From Sphaerimonospora thailandensis (GTDB lineage: Bacteria; Actinomycetota; Actinomycetes; Streptosporangiales; Streptosporangiaceae): DNA of 64,000 nucleotides. Positions within the stretch are counted from its first letter, which is position 1. Each line of letters begins with the position of its first letter. The notes beneath the pieces were generated by a model. That model was given only the letters and a program-made list of their open reading frames with translations. It was not told the origin of the DNA and did no database searches. The position numbers and the translations under genes are program-made. The DNA lies in the NCBI RefSeq assembly GCF_016863115.1, contig NZ_BOOG01000008.1, positions 1 through 64,000 on the forward strand, in the 5' to 3' direction. Shown here piece by piece: positions 41,588 through 50,716 of the stretch.

Positions 41588-43534
41588 TCAGAGATCGGTC
41601 CTCTCGCTCGGCGCCAGGAGGGGGCGCTGGGCCGTCTTGTGCGCGACATACTCCTCGTACGCCCGCCGGGTGCTGTCGAGGTCGCTGACCTGGCTGACCG
41701 GGACGTCCCACCAGGCCGCGCTGCCGGGGGCGTGTACGGTGGGGTCGGTCTCGACGTGGATGACGACCGGACCGCCGTCGGCGGGAGCGGCCTTGGCATC
41801 CGCGATCGCCTGATCGAGCTCCCCGCGGCCGCGCACCTCGATCACGGTGGCGCCGAGGCTGCGGGCGTTGGCCGCCAGGTCGACGGGCAGCCGTGCCCCC
41901 TCCAGACGGCCGGTCACCCGATCACGGAAGCGGTAGCCGGTGCCGAACCGCTGCGACCCGAGCGATTCGGACAGCGATCCGATCGAGTGGAAGCCGTGGT
42001 TCTGCACCAGGACAACGATGATCTTGATGTGTTCCTGCACGGCGGTGACCAGCTCGGTCGGCATCATCAGATAGGAGCCGTCGCCCACCAGCACGAACAC
42101 GTCCCGGTCGGGGTCGGCCAGCCGCACGCCGATGCCGCCGGGGATCTCGTACCCCATGCAGGAGTAGCCGTACTCGACGTGGTAGGCCCTGCGGTCCCGC
42201 ACCCGCCACAGCTTGTGCAGGTCGCCGGGCATGGAACCGGCGGCGCAGACGACCACGTCACGGGGGTCGGACAGCTCGTTGACCCGGCCGAGCACCGTGC
42301 CCTGGGTGAGCACACCGGGGGCGAGCGCCGAGGTCACCTCCTCGGCCGGGTTGTACGCCGCCTCGACCAGCGCGTCCCAGTCGCGCCACAGCCTCGCCTG
42401 GAGATCCCGATAAGCCGGCTCCACGGCGTATCCGCCGAGCGCGGCGGCGAGCGAGGTGAGCGCCTCGCGAGCGTCCGCGACGACCGCCAGCCCGGCGAGC
42501 TTCCCGGCGTCGAACCGGGCGATGTTGACGTTGACGAACCGGACGCCGGGGTCCCGGAAGGCGCTGCGTGAGGCGGTGGTGAAGTCGCTGTATCGGGTGC
42601 CGACGCCGATCACCAGGTCGGCCTCGGCGGCGAGCGCGTTGGCGGCCGTCGTGCCCGTCGAGCCGACCGCGCCCATCGCCTGCGGATGGCCGTGCGGCAA
42701 CGAGCCCCTGCCCGCCTGCGTCTCGCCGACCGGGATGCCGGTCGCCGCGCAGAACGCGCGCAGCGCGTCCTCGGCGCCCGAGTAGTGCACCCCGCCGCCG
42801 GCCACGACGAGCGGCCGCCGCGCGGTGCGGATGAGCGCGGCCGCCGCCGCGATGTCGGGCGCCTCGGGGAGGGGCCGGCCCACCCGCCACACCCGCTCGC
42901 CGAACAGCTCCACGGGCCAGTCGTACGCCTCGGCCTGCACGTCCTGCGGCAGCGCGAGAGTGACCGCCCCCGTCTCCACCGGATCGGTGAGCACCCGCAT
43001 GGCGCCCAGCAGCGCCGCGGGCAGCTGCTCCGGCCGGGCCACCCGGTCGAAGAAGCGCGACACCGGGCGGAAGGCGTCGTTGACGGACACGTCACCGGCG
43101 TACGGAACCTCGAGCTCCTGCAGCACGGGCGCGGCCACCCGCGTCGCGAACGTGTCCGAGGGCAGCAGCAGCACCGGCAGCCGGTTGACCGTGGCGAGCG
43201 CCGCCCCGGTCAGCATGTTCGTCGAGCCGGGGCCGATTGACGCGGTGCACGCCCACGTCCGCAGGCGGTCCTTCTGCCGTGCGTACGCCACCGCCGTGTG
43301 GACCATCGCCTGCTCGTTGCGGGCCAGCACGTACGGCAGCCGCTCGTCGCCGCCGCCGAGCTCGTTCTGCAGCAGCGCCTGGCCGAGACCGGCGACGTTG
43401 CCGTGCCCGAAGATCCCCAGGCATCCGGCGAACAGCTGCTGCCGCTCGCCGTCGCGTTCGGTCCACTGGGCGGCCAGGAAACGCACGATCGCCTGGCCCA
43501 CGGTCAGGCGTGTCGTGTCCGCTCGCGAGGTCAT
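41588..43534 (-). CDS. iolD: IolD, THcHDO hydrolase (inositol catabolism)
   Basis: A 648-residue thiamine-diphosphate enzyme: N-terminal TPP-binding Pyr domain with FGHGNVAGLGQALL, central domain, and C-terminal PP domain with the TPP/Mg motif VLVGDGSYLMM. It hydrolyses the ring of 3D-trihydroxycyclohexane-1,2-dione to 5-deoxy-glucuronate, the third step of myo-inositol breakdown. It overlaps iolB by four bases. ATG 43534 has a GAGGAG upstream and agrees with the family. Confidence 0.95.
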   Translation of the reverse strand: MTSRADTTRLTVGQAIVRFLAAQWTERDGERQQLFAGCLGIFGHGNVAGLGQALLQNELGGGDERLPYVLARNEQAMVHTAVAYARQKDRLRTWACTASIGPGSTNMLTGAALATVNRLPVLLLPSDTFATRVAAPVLQELEVPYAGDVSVNDAFRPVSRFFDRVARPEQLPAALLGAMRVLTDPVETGAVTLALPQDVQAEAYDWPVELFGERVWRVGRPLPEAPDIAAAAALIRTARRPLVVAGGGVHYSGAEDALRAFCAATGIPVGETQAGRGSLPHGHPQAMGAVGSTGTTAANALAAEADLVIGVGTRYSDFTTASRSAFRDPGVRFVNVNIARFDAGKLAGLAVVADAREALTSLAAALGGYAVEPAYRDLQARLWRDWDALVEAAYNPAEEVTSALAPGVLTQGTVLGRVNELSDPRDVVVCAAGSMPGDLHKLWRVRDRRAYHVEYGYSCMGYEIPGGIGVRLADPDRDVFVLVGDGSYLMMPTELVTAVQEHIKIIVVLVQNHGFHSIGSLSESLGSQRFGTGYRFRDRVTGRLEGARLPVDLAANARSLGATVIEVRGRGELDQAIADAKAAPADGGPVVIHVETDPTVHAPGSAAWWDVPVSQVSDLDSTRRAYEEYVAHKTAQRPLLAPSERTDL

Positions 43535-44487
43535 CGGGCTCCTCCCATCGGCAGTCTCGGGTCGGCGTCCTGTCCCGCCCAGGAGTCCCGCACCCACCTG
43601 TGGGCGGGATCGTCGCAGATCAGCCAGGCCCGGACCGGGCCGGGACCGGCCATCACGTTGAGGTAGTAGAGGTCGTACCCGGGCGGGGCCATCGCCGGGC
43701 CGTGCCAGCCGTGCGGCACGAGCACGACGTCGCCGGAGCGGACCTCGGCGAGCACGTCGATGGGCCGCTCGGCGGTGCCGTACACGCGCTGGTAGCCGAC
43801 CGGGTCGGCGCCCGGCGGCGCGCCGTCGTCGGCCCGGACCTCGAAGTAGTAGATCTCCTCCAGCTCGGTCTCCACCCCGTCGCGCTCCTCGTCGTGCTTG
43901 TGCGGGGGATAGGAGCTCCAGTTCCCGGCCGGGGTGATCACCTCGCAGGCGATGATCGAGTCGGCGTCGAGCACTCCCGGCACGCCGAAGTTGCGCACCT
44001 CGCGCGAGGCCCGGCCGGCGCCGCGCAGCTCCACCGGGACGTTCGCCGCGGCCAGGTACCGGAACGGAAGCGGCGCCGGCCGCCTGGCCGCCCTGGCGCC
44101 GCAGAGGGCGACCCTGGCCGGGGCGCCGTCGCCGCGCACGCCGATGCCGCGCACCCCGTCGCCGCGCACCGCGCGCACCGTCAGGCTCGCGCCGGGCGGC
44201 ACGTAGGCGATGTCGGTCGGACTCGCGAAGACGCTCTCCCGCCCGGCGAGCCGGACCTCGTGCCGCTCACCCGCGTGATCGACCACGGTGACGTCGCAGC
44301 CGCCCTCCAGCGGCACCACGATGATCTCGTCGTCTCCGGTGGCGAGCTCCACGCTGCCACCCGGCTCCAACGCGGCGACCCGCAGGCGCGTGTGCCGCCA
44401 TCCGTCGAGGGCGTCGGTGATCGAAACCTGGAAGTCGCCCTCGACGGCCGTGCCGTACGGGTGGACCCATCGCCTGGCGTCGTTCAT
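43531..44487 (-). CDS. iolB: IolB, 5-deoxy-glucuronate isomerase
   Basis: A 318-residue KduI/IolB-type double cupin. The metal-binding His/Glu pattern is in SSYPPHKHDEE and LEEIYYFEV, and the C-terminal cupin ends HGWHGPAMAPPGYDLYYLNVMAGP, typical of IolB. It converts 5-deoxy-glucuronate to 5-dehydro-2-deoxy-gluconate. GGAGGGG lies upstream of ATG 44487. Overlaps iolD. Confidence 0.94.
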   Translation of the reverse strand: MNDARRWVHPYGTAVEGDFQVSITDALDGWRHTRLRVAALEPGGSVELATGDDEIIVVPLEGGCDVTVVDHAGERHEVRLAGRESVFASPTDIAYVPPGASLTVRAVRGDGVRGIGVRGDGAPARVALCGARAARRPAPLPFRYLAAANVPVELRGAGRASREVRNFGVPGVLDADSIIACEVITPAGNWSSYPPHKHDEERDGVETELEEIYYFEVRADDGAPPGADPVGYQRVYGTAERPIDVLAEVRSGDVVLVPHGWHGPAMAPPGYDLYYLNVMAGPGPVRAWLICDDPAHRWVRDSWAGQDADPRLPMGGAR

Positions 44488-44527
44488 GACCTGCCCCTCC
44501 TGGCCTGCGTACTCATGATTCGGGCCC

Positions 44528-45463
44528 TCATGACCTGGGCCCGTGCACGAGTCGCGATGCGATGTCGACGGCGGCCGCCACGTCGCCGTCCGGAGGGAAG
44601 AGCAGCGCCCGCCCGACCACCAGGCCGCGTACGGCGGGCAGCTCCAGGGCCCGGCCCCACGCGGCGAACGTCTCGTCTGGATGGCCGCTCGGATCACCGC
44701 CGAGCAGCAGGGTCGGCAGCGTCGTCGCGTCCATCACCCGCTCCAGCTCGTCGACGACCGGCAGCTTCAGCCAGGTGTGCCGGCTCGTGACCCCGAGCCC
44801 GGCGGCGATGTTGATCGACGTGATGGTCGAGTCGGGGTCGAGCAGGTTGCGCACCCGGCCCTCCTGACGAACCGAAAGGAACGGCTCCACCATTGCCATC
44901 ACACCATGGGACGCCAGCTCGGTGACCGCGCGGGCACTGGCTTCGAGGGTGGCCGCCGTGCCGGGGTCGCCCAGGCAGATCCGGGTGAGCATCTTGCCGC
45001 CGTCGAGCCCCCGGCCGGCGATCTCGCCGGCCGTGTAGGCCGTGAAGCGGTCGTCGAACTCGAAGACCGAGCCCTGCAGCCCGCCCCGGTTCATCGAGCC
45101 GATGACGAGCTTGTCCTCCAGGGCGCCCATCAGCAGCAGGTCGTCGAGGACGTCGGGCGTGCCGAGCACCCCGTCGACGCCCGGGCGCGACAGCGCGATG
45201 GCAAGGCGGCGCAGCAGGTCGCTGCGGGAGGCCATGGCCCGCCGGTCGCCGCGTACGCCGAGCGCGCCCCGGGCCGGATGGTCGGCCGCGACGATGAGCA
45301 GCCTGCCGTCCTCACCCGCGAGATCTCGACGTCCCCGGGCGGCCCACCCCTCGGTGATCCGCTGCGGCTCGCGCACCCGGATCTCGGTCAGCTCGGCGAT
45401 GCCCGCGCGGCCGCGCCCCGGGGCTGTCGGGGTCGTCGGTGTCGTCGGGGTCGTCGGGGTCAT
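44528..45463 (-). CDS. Aldolase of the inositol pathway (Cgl0158-like)
   Basis: A 311-residue TIM-barrel of the Cgl0158/DeoC-LacD-like family, which replaces IolJ in actinobacterial iol clusters: LLIVAADHPARG and MLTRICLGDP in the barrel, with the conserved Lys in TWLKLPVV. It should split 5-dehydro-2-deoxy-gluconate 6-phosphate to DHAP and malonate semialdehyde. The N-terminus has a TPT repeat (MTPTTPTTPTTPTAPG) encoded by nine-base tandem repeats. The ATG has GGAGGGGGG upstream and overlaps iolC by four bases. Confidence 0.85.
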   Translation of the reverse strand: MTPTTPTTPTTPTAPGRGRAGIAELTEIRVREPQRITEGWAARGRRDLAGEDGRLLIVAADHPARGALGVRGDRRAMASRSDLLRRLAIALSRPGVDGVLGTPDVLDDLLLMGALEDKLVIGSMNRGGLQGSVFEFDDRFTAYTAGEIAGRGLDGGKMLTRICLGDPGTAATLEASARAVTELASHGVMAMVEPFLSVRQEGRVRNLLDPDSTITSINIAAGLGVTSRHTWLKLPVVDELERVMDATTLPTLLLGGDPSGHPDETFAAWGRALELPAVRGLVVGRALLFPPDGDVAAAVDIASRLVHGPRS

Positions 45464-46419
45464 CGTCCCCCCTCCTTGTCCTCGCCGGCGAGGACGGCCT
45501 CGACCTCCGCCTCGTACGGCATGGCACTCGAGCATTCGAGCCGGGACGCGACGATCGCGCCGGCCACGTTGGCGAACCGCAGCACGCGGTGCAGGTCCCA
45601 CCCGCTCAGCAGGCCGTGGACGAGGGCGCCGCCGAACGCGTCACCGGCGCCGAGGCCGTTGACGACCTTCACCGGGAACGGCGGCACCTCGACGCACTCG
45701 TCGGCGGTCGCGGCGAGCACCCCCCTGGGGCCCTGCTTGACGATCGCGAGCTCGACGCCGCGTTCGAGCAGCGCGTCGGCCGCGCGCCGGGGGTCGGTCT
45801 CGCCGACGGCGACCTGGCACTCCTCCCGGTTGCCGACCGCGACCGTGACATGCTCCAGGGCGGCGCCCGTCTGCGTGCCCGCCTCGGCGGGGTCGGGCCA
45901 GAACATGGGCCGGTAGTCGAGGTCGAGGACGGTGTGCGCCCGCCGGCCGCGCGCCCGCCAGGCGGCGAAGTGCGCGGCACGCGAGGGCTCCTGCGACAGT
46001 CCGGTGCCGGTCGCCCAGAAGACGGCGGCCTCGCGTACGGCGTCGAGCGGGATCTCGTCCGGCTCGATCATCAGGTCCGGGGCGACGGGGTAGCGGTAGA
46101 AGTACAGCGGGAAGTCGTCGGGCGGGAAGATCTCGCAGAAGGTCACCGGCGTCGGCGGCCCGTCCACCTCGGTGACGAAGCGGTCGTCGACCCCGAAATC
46201 GCGCAGCGCGCGGTGGACATAGCGGCCGAAGGGGTCCCGCCCGGTCCGCGTGATGATCGCGGCTCGGCGCCCGTGGCGGGCCGCGGCCACCGCGACGTTG
46301 GTCGCGCTGCCGCCGAGGAACTTCTCGAAGCGTTCGACGTCTTCGAGGCCCACGCCGTGGTCGAGCGGGTAGATGTCCACCCCGCACCGGCCCACGGCCA
46401 CCAGGTCGTACGCCGTCAT
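45460..46419 (-). CDS. iolC: IolC, 5-dehydro-2-deoxygluconokinase
   Basis: A 319-residue ribokinase-family (PfkB) sugar kinase. Motifs: N-terminal GGSATNVAVAAARHG and the C-terminal catalytic GLGAGDAFGGALVHGL with the Asp base. Position between the aldolase and the iolE-like gene fits phosphorylation of 5-dehydro-2-deoxy-gluconate. In many genomes iolC is fused to the aldolase; here they are two coupled genes. Confidence 0.93.
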   Translation of the reverse strand: MTAYDLVAVGRCGVDIYPLDHGVGLEDVERFEKFLGGSATNVAVAAARHGRRAAIITRTGRDPFGRYVHRALRDFGVDDRFVTEVDGPPTPVTFCEIFPPDDFPLYFYRYPVAPDLMIEPDEIPLDAVREAAVFWATGTGLSQEPSRAAHFAAWRARGRRAHTVLDLDYRPMFWPDPAEAGTQTGAALEHVTVAVGNREECQVAVGETDPRRAADALLERGVELAIVKQGPRGVLAATADECVEVPPFPVKVVNGLGAGDAFGGALVHGLLSGWDLHRVLRFANVAGAIVASRLECSSAMPYEAEVEAVLAGEDKEGGR

Positions 46420-46421
46420 CG

Positions 46422-47351
46422 TCAGGTCCCCATTTCGCCCGTCTCGCCCGCTACGGAGAGCAGGTGCTCCAGGCTCGCCCGCACGTCCCGCGCGGGATCC
46501 GCGCCTCCGGGTCCGGTGAGGATGGTGTCCTGTTCCAGGACGTACCAACCCTGATATCCGCCGCCCTCCAGAGCCGACACGATGGCCGCGATGTCGACGT
46601 CGCCCCGGCCGAGCGGGACGTACATCCCGCCGGCCACCGCCTCGGTGTAGGTCGCCTCGCCGTCGCGGACCCGCCGCGCCCAGTCGGTGCGGACGTCCTT
46701 CAGGTGGACGTGGGCGATCCGGTCGGGATGCCGCCGGGCGACGGCGACGGGGTCGCCGCCGCCGATGAGGAGGTGGCCGGTGTCGAGGCACAGGCCGATG
46801 CGGCTGCCGTCGAGCACCCGGGCCGTCTCCTCCCCGCTCTCGATCATCGTGCCGACGTGCGGATGCAGCGTGGCCACGAGCCCGCGGTCGGCGGCCGCGC
46901 CGGTGATCCGGTCGAGGTTGCCCAGCAGCGTCGACCAGCCGGAGTCGTCGAGCTCCGGCCGGGCGTCGTAGCCGGCCTGCCCGGTGGCGGCCGCGATGAC
47001 GACCGTGGACGCCTGGGCGGCGACCAGCCCGCCCATGGCTCGCTCCACCTCGGGCAGCGGATCGTGGGCGGGGTCGTGCAGGACGACGGGGACGAACTGC
47101 CCGACCGCCTTCAGGCCGAATCCGGCCAGCGTCGAGGCCTTGGCCTCCGGCGTGTCGGGCAGGAAACCGTCGGGGCCGAACTCGGTCGCGGCCAGGCCCA
47201 GCTCGCGCATCTCGCGCAGCACGGTGGCGGGCTCGAGCTGGTGGCCCCACCCCGGCACCTCGCAGACGCCCCACGAGATGGGCGCCCCGGCCACGCGGTT
47301 CGCCAGGGGGGCGGCCGCCGCGGTGCCGGTGGTCGTGTCCTCAGCGCTCAT
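46422..47351 (-). CDS. iolE: IolE-like inosose dehydratase / sugar isomerase (TIM barrel)
   Basis: A 309-residue AP-endonuclease-2-fold protein. Residues near the start read GAPISWGVCEVPGWGHQL, the usual IolE opening; metal ligands are in LHPHVGTM, LCLDTGHLLIGG (Asp, His) and HVHLKDVR. It should convert 2-keto-myo-inositol to the diketone substrate of IolD. It starts three bases after the iolG-like gene ends. Confidence 0.85.
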   Translation of the reverse strand: MSAEDTTTGTAAAAPLANRVAGAPISWGVCEVPGWGHQLEPATVLREMRELGLAATEFGPDGFLPDTPEAKASTLAGFGLKAVGQFVPVVLHDPAHDPLPEVERAMGGLVAAQASTVVIAAATGQAGYDARPELDDSGWSTLLGNLDRITGAAADRGLVATLHPHVGTMIESGEETARVLDGSRIGLCLDTGHLLIGGGDPVAVARRHPDRIAHVHLKDVRTDWARRVRDGEATYTEAVAGGMYVPLGRGDVDIAAIVSALEGGGYQGWYVLEQDTILTGPGGADPARDVRASLEHLLSVAGETGEMGT

Positions 47352-47354
47352 GTC

Positions 47355-48407
47355 CTACATCCCCTCGATCTCGTCGATGCCCGCTGTCCCCGGACCCTCT
47401 ATCCCCGGGCCGCTTATCTCCGAAAGGGCGACGGGCCTGCGTTCCGCACGTGACAGCTCGCACGCCTCGGCGATGCGGAAGGCCTCGAGGGCGTCCCGTA
47501 CGGTGCACGGGGACGGCCGCAGGCCGCGGGCGACGTCGGCGAAGGCGGTGAGCTCGGCCTGGTAGGCGGGCAGGAAGCGCTCCATGAACGACCACTTCTG
47601 GGGGCCGCGCGGGAAGTCGGCGCCGTCCTCGGCCGATCGCATGGCCAGCGAGTGGTCGAGCCCGACGGCGATGGTGCCCTCGCTGCCGTGGATCTCCATC
47701 CGGACGTCGTGGCCGCCGCCGTTGTAGCGGGTGGAGGAGACCAGCGCGATCGTGCCGTCGTCCAGGGTCAGCAGCGCGCCGCCGGTGTCGACGTCCCCGG
47801 CCTCGGCGAAGAAGTCCGCGCCCTTGTTGGCGCCCGTGGCGTACACGGTGACGACCTCCCGGCCCGTGACGAACCGGAGGATGTCGAAGTCGTGCACGTT
47901 GCAGTCGCGGAAGATGCCGCCGGAGGTCGGGATGTAGGACGCGTGCGGCGGGGCCTGGTCGTGGGTGTTGGCGCGGATGGTGTGAACGAAACCCAGCTCC
48001 CCGGACTCGACCGCCTGCCGGGCCCGCCGGTAGCCCGCGTCGAAGCGCCGCTGGAAGCCGACGTGGACCGGCACGCCGGCGTCCGCGACGAGCGTGGTCA
48101 GCGCGAGCGTCTCGTCGAGGGTGGCCGCCACCGGCTTCTCGCAGAAGGTCGGCACTCCGGCGGCGATGCCCAGGCGCAGCAGCGGCGCGTGGGCGGGCGT
48201 GGCGGTGGCGATCACGAAGCCGTCGACGCCCGACGCCAGCAGCGTCTCGGCGTCCGGCGCGACCTCGGCGCCCAGTTCGTCCCCGACGGCCTTGGCGGCC
48301 TCCAGGTCGGCGTCCGTCACCACGAGCTCGTCGACGAAGTCGAGACCGGCCAGTGTCCTGGCGTGGAAGGCGCCTATCCGTCCGACACCCGCAAGCCCGA
48401 TGCGCAT
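47355..48407 (-). CDS. iolG: Inositol 2-dehydrogenase (IolG-like Gfo/Idh)
   Basis: A 350-residue NAD-dependent dehydrogenase: MRIGLAGVGRIGAFHARTL, catalytic Lys in FCEKPVA, and Asp/His in NVHDFDILRFVTG. It catalyses the first step of myo-inositol oxidation, and leads the operon iolG-iolE-iolC-aldolase-iolB-iolD-transporter. ATG 48407 begins the family homology. The divergent GntR gene shares its promoter region. Confidence 0.88.
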   Translation of the reverse strand: MRIGLAGVGRIGAFHARTLAGLDFVDELVVTDADLEAAKAVGDELGAEVAPDAETLLASGVDGFVIATATPAHAPLLRLGIAAGVPTFCEKPVAATLDETLALTTLVADAGVPVHVGFQRRFDAGYRRARQAVESGELGFVHTIRANTHDQAPPHASYIPTSGGIFRDCNVHDFDILRFVTGREVVTVYATGANKGADFFAEAGDVDTGGALLTLDDGTIALVSSTRYNGGGHDVRMEIHGSEGTIAVGLDHSLAMRSAEDGADFPRGPQKWSFMERFLPAYQAELTAFADVARGLRPSPCTVRDALEAFRIAEACELSRAERRPVALSEISGPGIEGPGTAGIDEIEGM

Positions 48408-48521
48408 CCGCGTTCCAATCACTCGAGGACGGTGATCCGGCGGCCACCGTGGTCAGCCGGGCCACGGCGGCGATGGGTGAAGCCTGCCCCGCCACCAATG
48501 TCGCGTCAAGAGTTTGTCCTA

Positions 48522-48552
48522 ACATGTTTTCATAACGTCGTACGTACATGTT
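48522..48552. promoter_or_regulatory. Paired ACATGTT sites between iolG and gntR
   Basis: Two direct copies of ACATGTT (48522-48528 and 48546-48552), each around the palindrome ACATGT, 24 bases apart in an A/T-rich stretch. They lie in the divergent promoter region and are the best candidates for GntR operator sites of the iol operon. Confidence 0.6.
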
Positions 48553-48570
48553 CGAGGTAAACTTTTCGCC

Positions 48571-49308
48571 GTGGCAATCCAAGTGGGCGTGACGATCGAC
48601 CGCTCCTCCCCAGTGCCCCTCTACCACCAGCTCGCCGAGCAGCTCAGCTTGGCGATCGCGAGTGGCACGCTGCAGCCCGGCGACCCGTTCGAGAACGAGA
48701 TCGCGCTCGCCGAGCGGCTCAACCTGTCGCGGCCGACGGTGCGGCGGGCGATCCAGGAGCTGGTGAACCAGGGCCTGCTGGTACGGCGACGCGGCCTCGG
48801 CACCACGGTGGCCAATCGCAAGGTGCACCGGCGGGCCGAGCTCACCAGCCTCTACGACGACCTCATGCGCGTCGGCGGCCGGCCGTCCACCGTGGTGCTC
48901 AGCCACGAGGTGGTGTGCGACGAACGCGTGGCCGCGGCGCTGGACCTACCGGCCGACGCCGAACTGCTGTCGATCGTGCGGCTGCGGCTCTCCGACGACC
49001 GGCCGCTGGCCGTGCTGCGCAACTGGCTGCCCCCGGCCCTCCTGGACGTCACGCCCGCGGAACTCGAGACGGAGGGGCTGTACGCCGTGCTGCGACGCCG
49101 GGGCGTGCGCCCCGTCGTCGCGCATCAGACGATCGGCGCACGCACGCCGGCCACGGCGGAGCGGCGCCACCTCAGGCTCAGGCCGACCGAGCCCGTGCTC
49201 ACGATGACACGTGTCGCCTTCGACGCCGTCGGCAGCCCGGTGGAGTACGGCGACCACTGCTACCGCGCGCAGGACTACAGCATCGAAGTCATGGTCGACC
49301 AACGCTGA
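48571..49308 (+). CDS. GntR-family (HutC/UTRA) transcriptional regulator
   Basis: A 245-residue regulator: N-terminal winged helix-turn-helix (VPLYHQLAEQLSLAIASG, NLSRPTVRRAIQELVNQGLLVRRRG) and a C-terminal UTRA effector domain ending YGDHCYRAQDYSIEVMV. It probably represses the iol operon and releases on an inositol-pathway intermediate, in analogy with other GntR regulators of iol genes. GTG 48571 follows GAGG by 13 bases, so the start could be slightly off. Confidence 0.88.
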   Translation: MAIQVGVTIDRSSPVPLYHQLAEQLSLAIASGTLQPGDPFENEIALAERLNLSRPTVRRAIQELVNQGLLVRRRGLGTTVANRKVHRRAELTSLYDDLMRVGGRPSTVVLSHEVVCDERVAAALDLPADAELLSIVRLRLSDDRPLAVLRNWLPPALLDVTPAELETEGLYAVLRRRGVRPVVAHQTIGARTPATAERRHLRLRPTEPVLTMTRVAFDAVGSPVEYGDHCYRAQDYSIEVMVDQR

Positions 49309-49329
49309 CCGCCGCGCGCGGCCCAGATG

Positions 49330-50667
49330 TCAGGCCGAGCGGTAGAGCTCGGCCACCCGGAACGCGAGGTCCAGGGACTGGCTGCGGTTGAGCCGCGGGT
49401 CGCACGCGGTCTCGTACCGCAGCGCCAGGTCCTCCTCGACGATGCCGTGCCCGCCGCCGACGCACTCGGTCACGTCGTCACCGGTGAACTCGATGTGGAT
49501 GCCGCCGGGGTGGGTGCCCAGCGAGTGGTGCACCTCGAAGAAACCGGCGACCTCGTCGAGCACGTCGTCCAGGCGCCGCGTCTTGTGCCCGCTCGGAGCC
49601 TCGAAGGTGTTGCCGTGCATGGGGTCGCAGATCCAGGCGACGGTGGCGCCGCTCGCCCTGACCTTCTCCACCAGCGTCGGCAGCGCCTCCCTGACCCGGC
49701 CGGCGCCCATGCGGCTGATGAAGGTCAGCCGGCCCGGCTCGTTGTCCGGGTTCAGCTTCTCGATGAGCGCGATGGCCTCCTCCGGAGTGGTCGTCGGGCC
49801 GAGCTTCACCCCGATCGGATTGCGGATCTTGCTGAAGAACTCCACGTGGGCGCCGTCGAGCTGGCGGGTGCGCTCACCGATCCACACCATGTGCCCCGAC
49901 ACGTCGTACGGCAGGCCGGTGCGGGAGTCGATCCGGGTGAGAGCCCGGTCGTAGTCGAGGATCAGCGCCTCGTGCGAGGAGTAGAACTCCACCGTGTGGA
50001 ACTCCTCGGGCTGGGCCCCGCAGGCCCGCATGAACGCGAGCGCCTGGTCGATCTCCCGGGCGAGCTGGTCGTAGCGCCGCCCCGCCGGGGACTCGGCCAC
50101 GAAGTCCTGGTTCCAGGCGTGCACCTGCCGGAGGTCCGCGTAGCCGCCCTTGGTGAACGCCCGGGCGAGGTTGAGCGTGGCCGAGGAGGAGTGGTAGGCC
50201 CGCAGCAGACGAGCGGGGTCGGGCCGGCGCGCCTCGGCGGTGAAGTCGAAGCCGTTGACCATGTCGCCACGGTAGGCGGGCAGCTCCACGCCGTCGCGGA
50301 CCTCGACGGACTTGGAACGCGGCTTGGCGAACTGACCCGCCAGGCGGCCGATCTTCACGACCGGGACGCGTCCCGCGTAGGTGAGCACGATCGCCATCTG
50401 CAGCAGGGTCTTGAGCTTGTCGCGCACGTTCTCGGCCGTGGCGCCGGCGAAGGTCTCGGCGCAGTCGCCGCCCTGGAGCACGAAGGCCTCGCCCCTGGCG
50501 ACGGCGGCCATCTCGGCCTTGAGCCGGTCACACTCGCCCGCGAACACCAGCGGGGGCAGCCCCGCCAGTTCGGCGACGACCCTGTCGAGCTCGCCGCGGT
50601 CGGGCCAGTCGGGCTGCTGTGCGGCGGGCAGGTCACGCCACGTGTCGAGGTTGATGCTAGCGCTCAC
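49330..50667 (-). CDS. aroG: Class II DAHP synthase
   Basis: A 445-residue 3-deoxy-D-arabino-heptulosonate-7-phosphate synthase, first step of the shikimate pathway. Class II signatures: FVLQGGDCAETF, GRVPVVKIGRLAGQFAKPRS, WICDPMHGNT and the acidic/His metal ligands near GGIHIEFTGDDVTEC. Typical plant/actinobacterial class II size. GTG 50667 starts MSASINLDTWRDLPAAQQPDW; an upstream TTG is less likely. No other aro gene adjoins it. Confidence 0.95.
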   Translation of the reverse strand: MSASINLDTWRDLPAAQQPDWPDRGELDRVVAELAGLPPLVFAGECDRLKAEMAAVARGEAFVLQGGDCAETFAGATAENVRDKLKTLLQMAIVLTYAGRVPVVKIGRLAGQFAKPRSKSVEVRDGVELPAYRGDMVNGFDFTAEARRPDPARLLRAYHSSSATLNLARAFTKGGYADLRQVHAWNQDFVAESPAGRRYDQLAREIDQALAFMRACGAQPEEFHTVEFYSSHEALILDYDRALTRIDSRTGLPYDVSGHMVWIGERTRQLDGAHVEFFSKIRNPIGVKLGPTTTPEEAIALIEKLNPDNEPGRLTFISRMGAGRVREALPTLVEKVRASGATVAWICDPMHGNTFEAPSGHKTRRLDDVLDEVAGFFEVHHSLGTHPGGIHIEFTGDDVTECVGGGHGIVEEDLALRYETACDPRLNRSQSLDLAFRVAELYRSA

Positions 50668-50716
50668 GGCACCCAAGGTTATTGCACGCGGCCCGATGCG
50701 GCCGCCAGGCGTCCGC

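Noticed and set aside
39302-42571. A 1089-codon plus-strand open frame
   Set aside because: It is antisense to the transporter and iolD genes, which have intact motifs. Its protein is low-complexity His/Asp/Arg/Gly with no family features, an effect of high GC.
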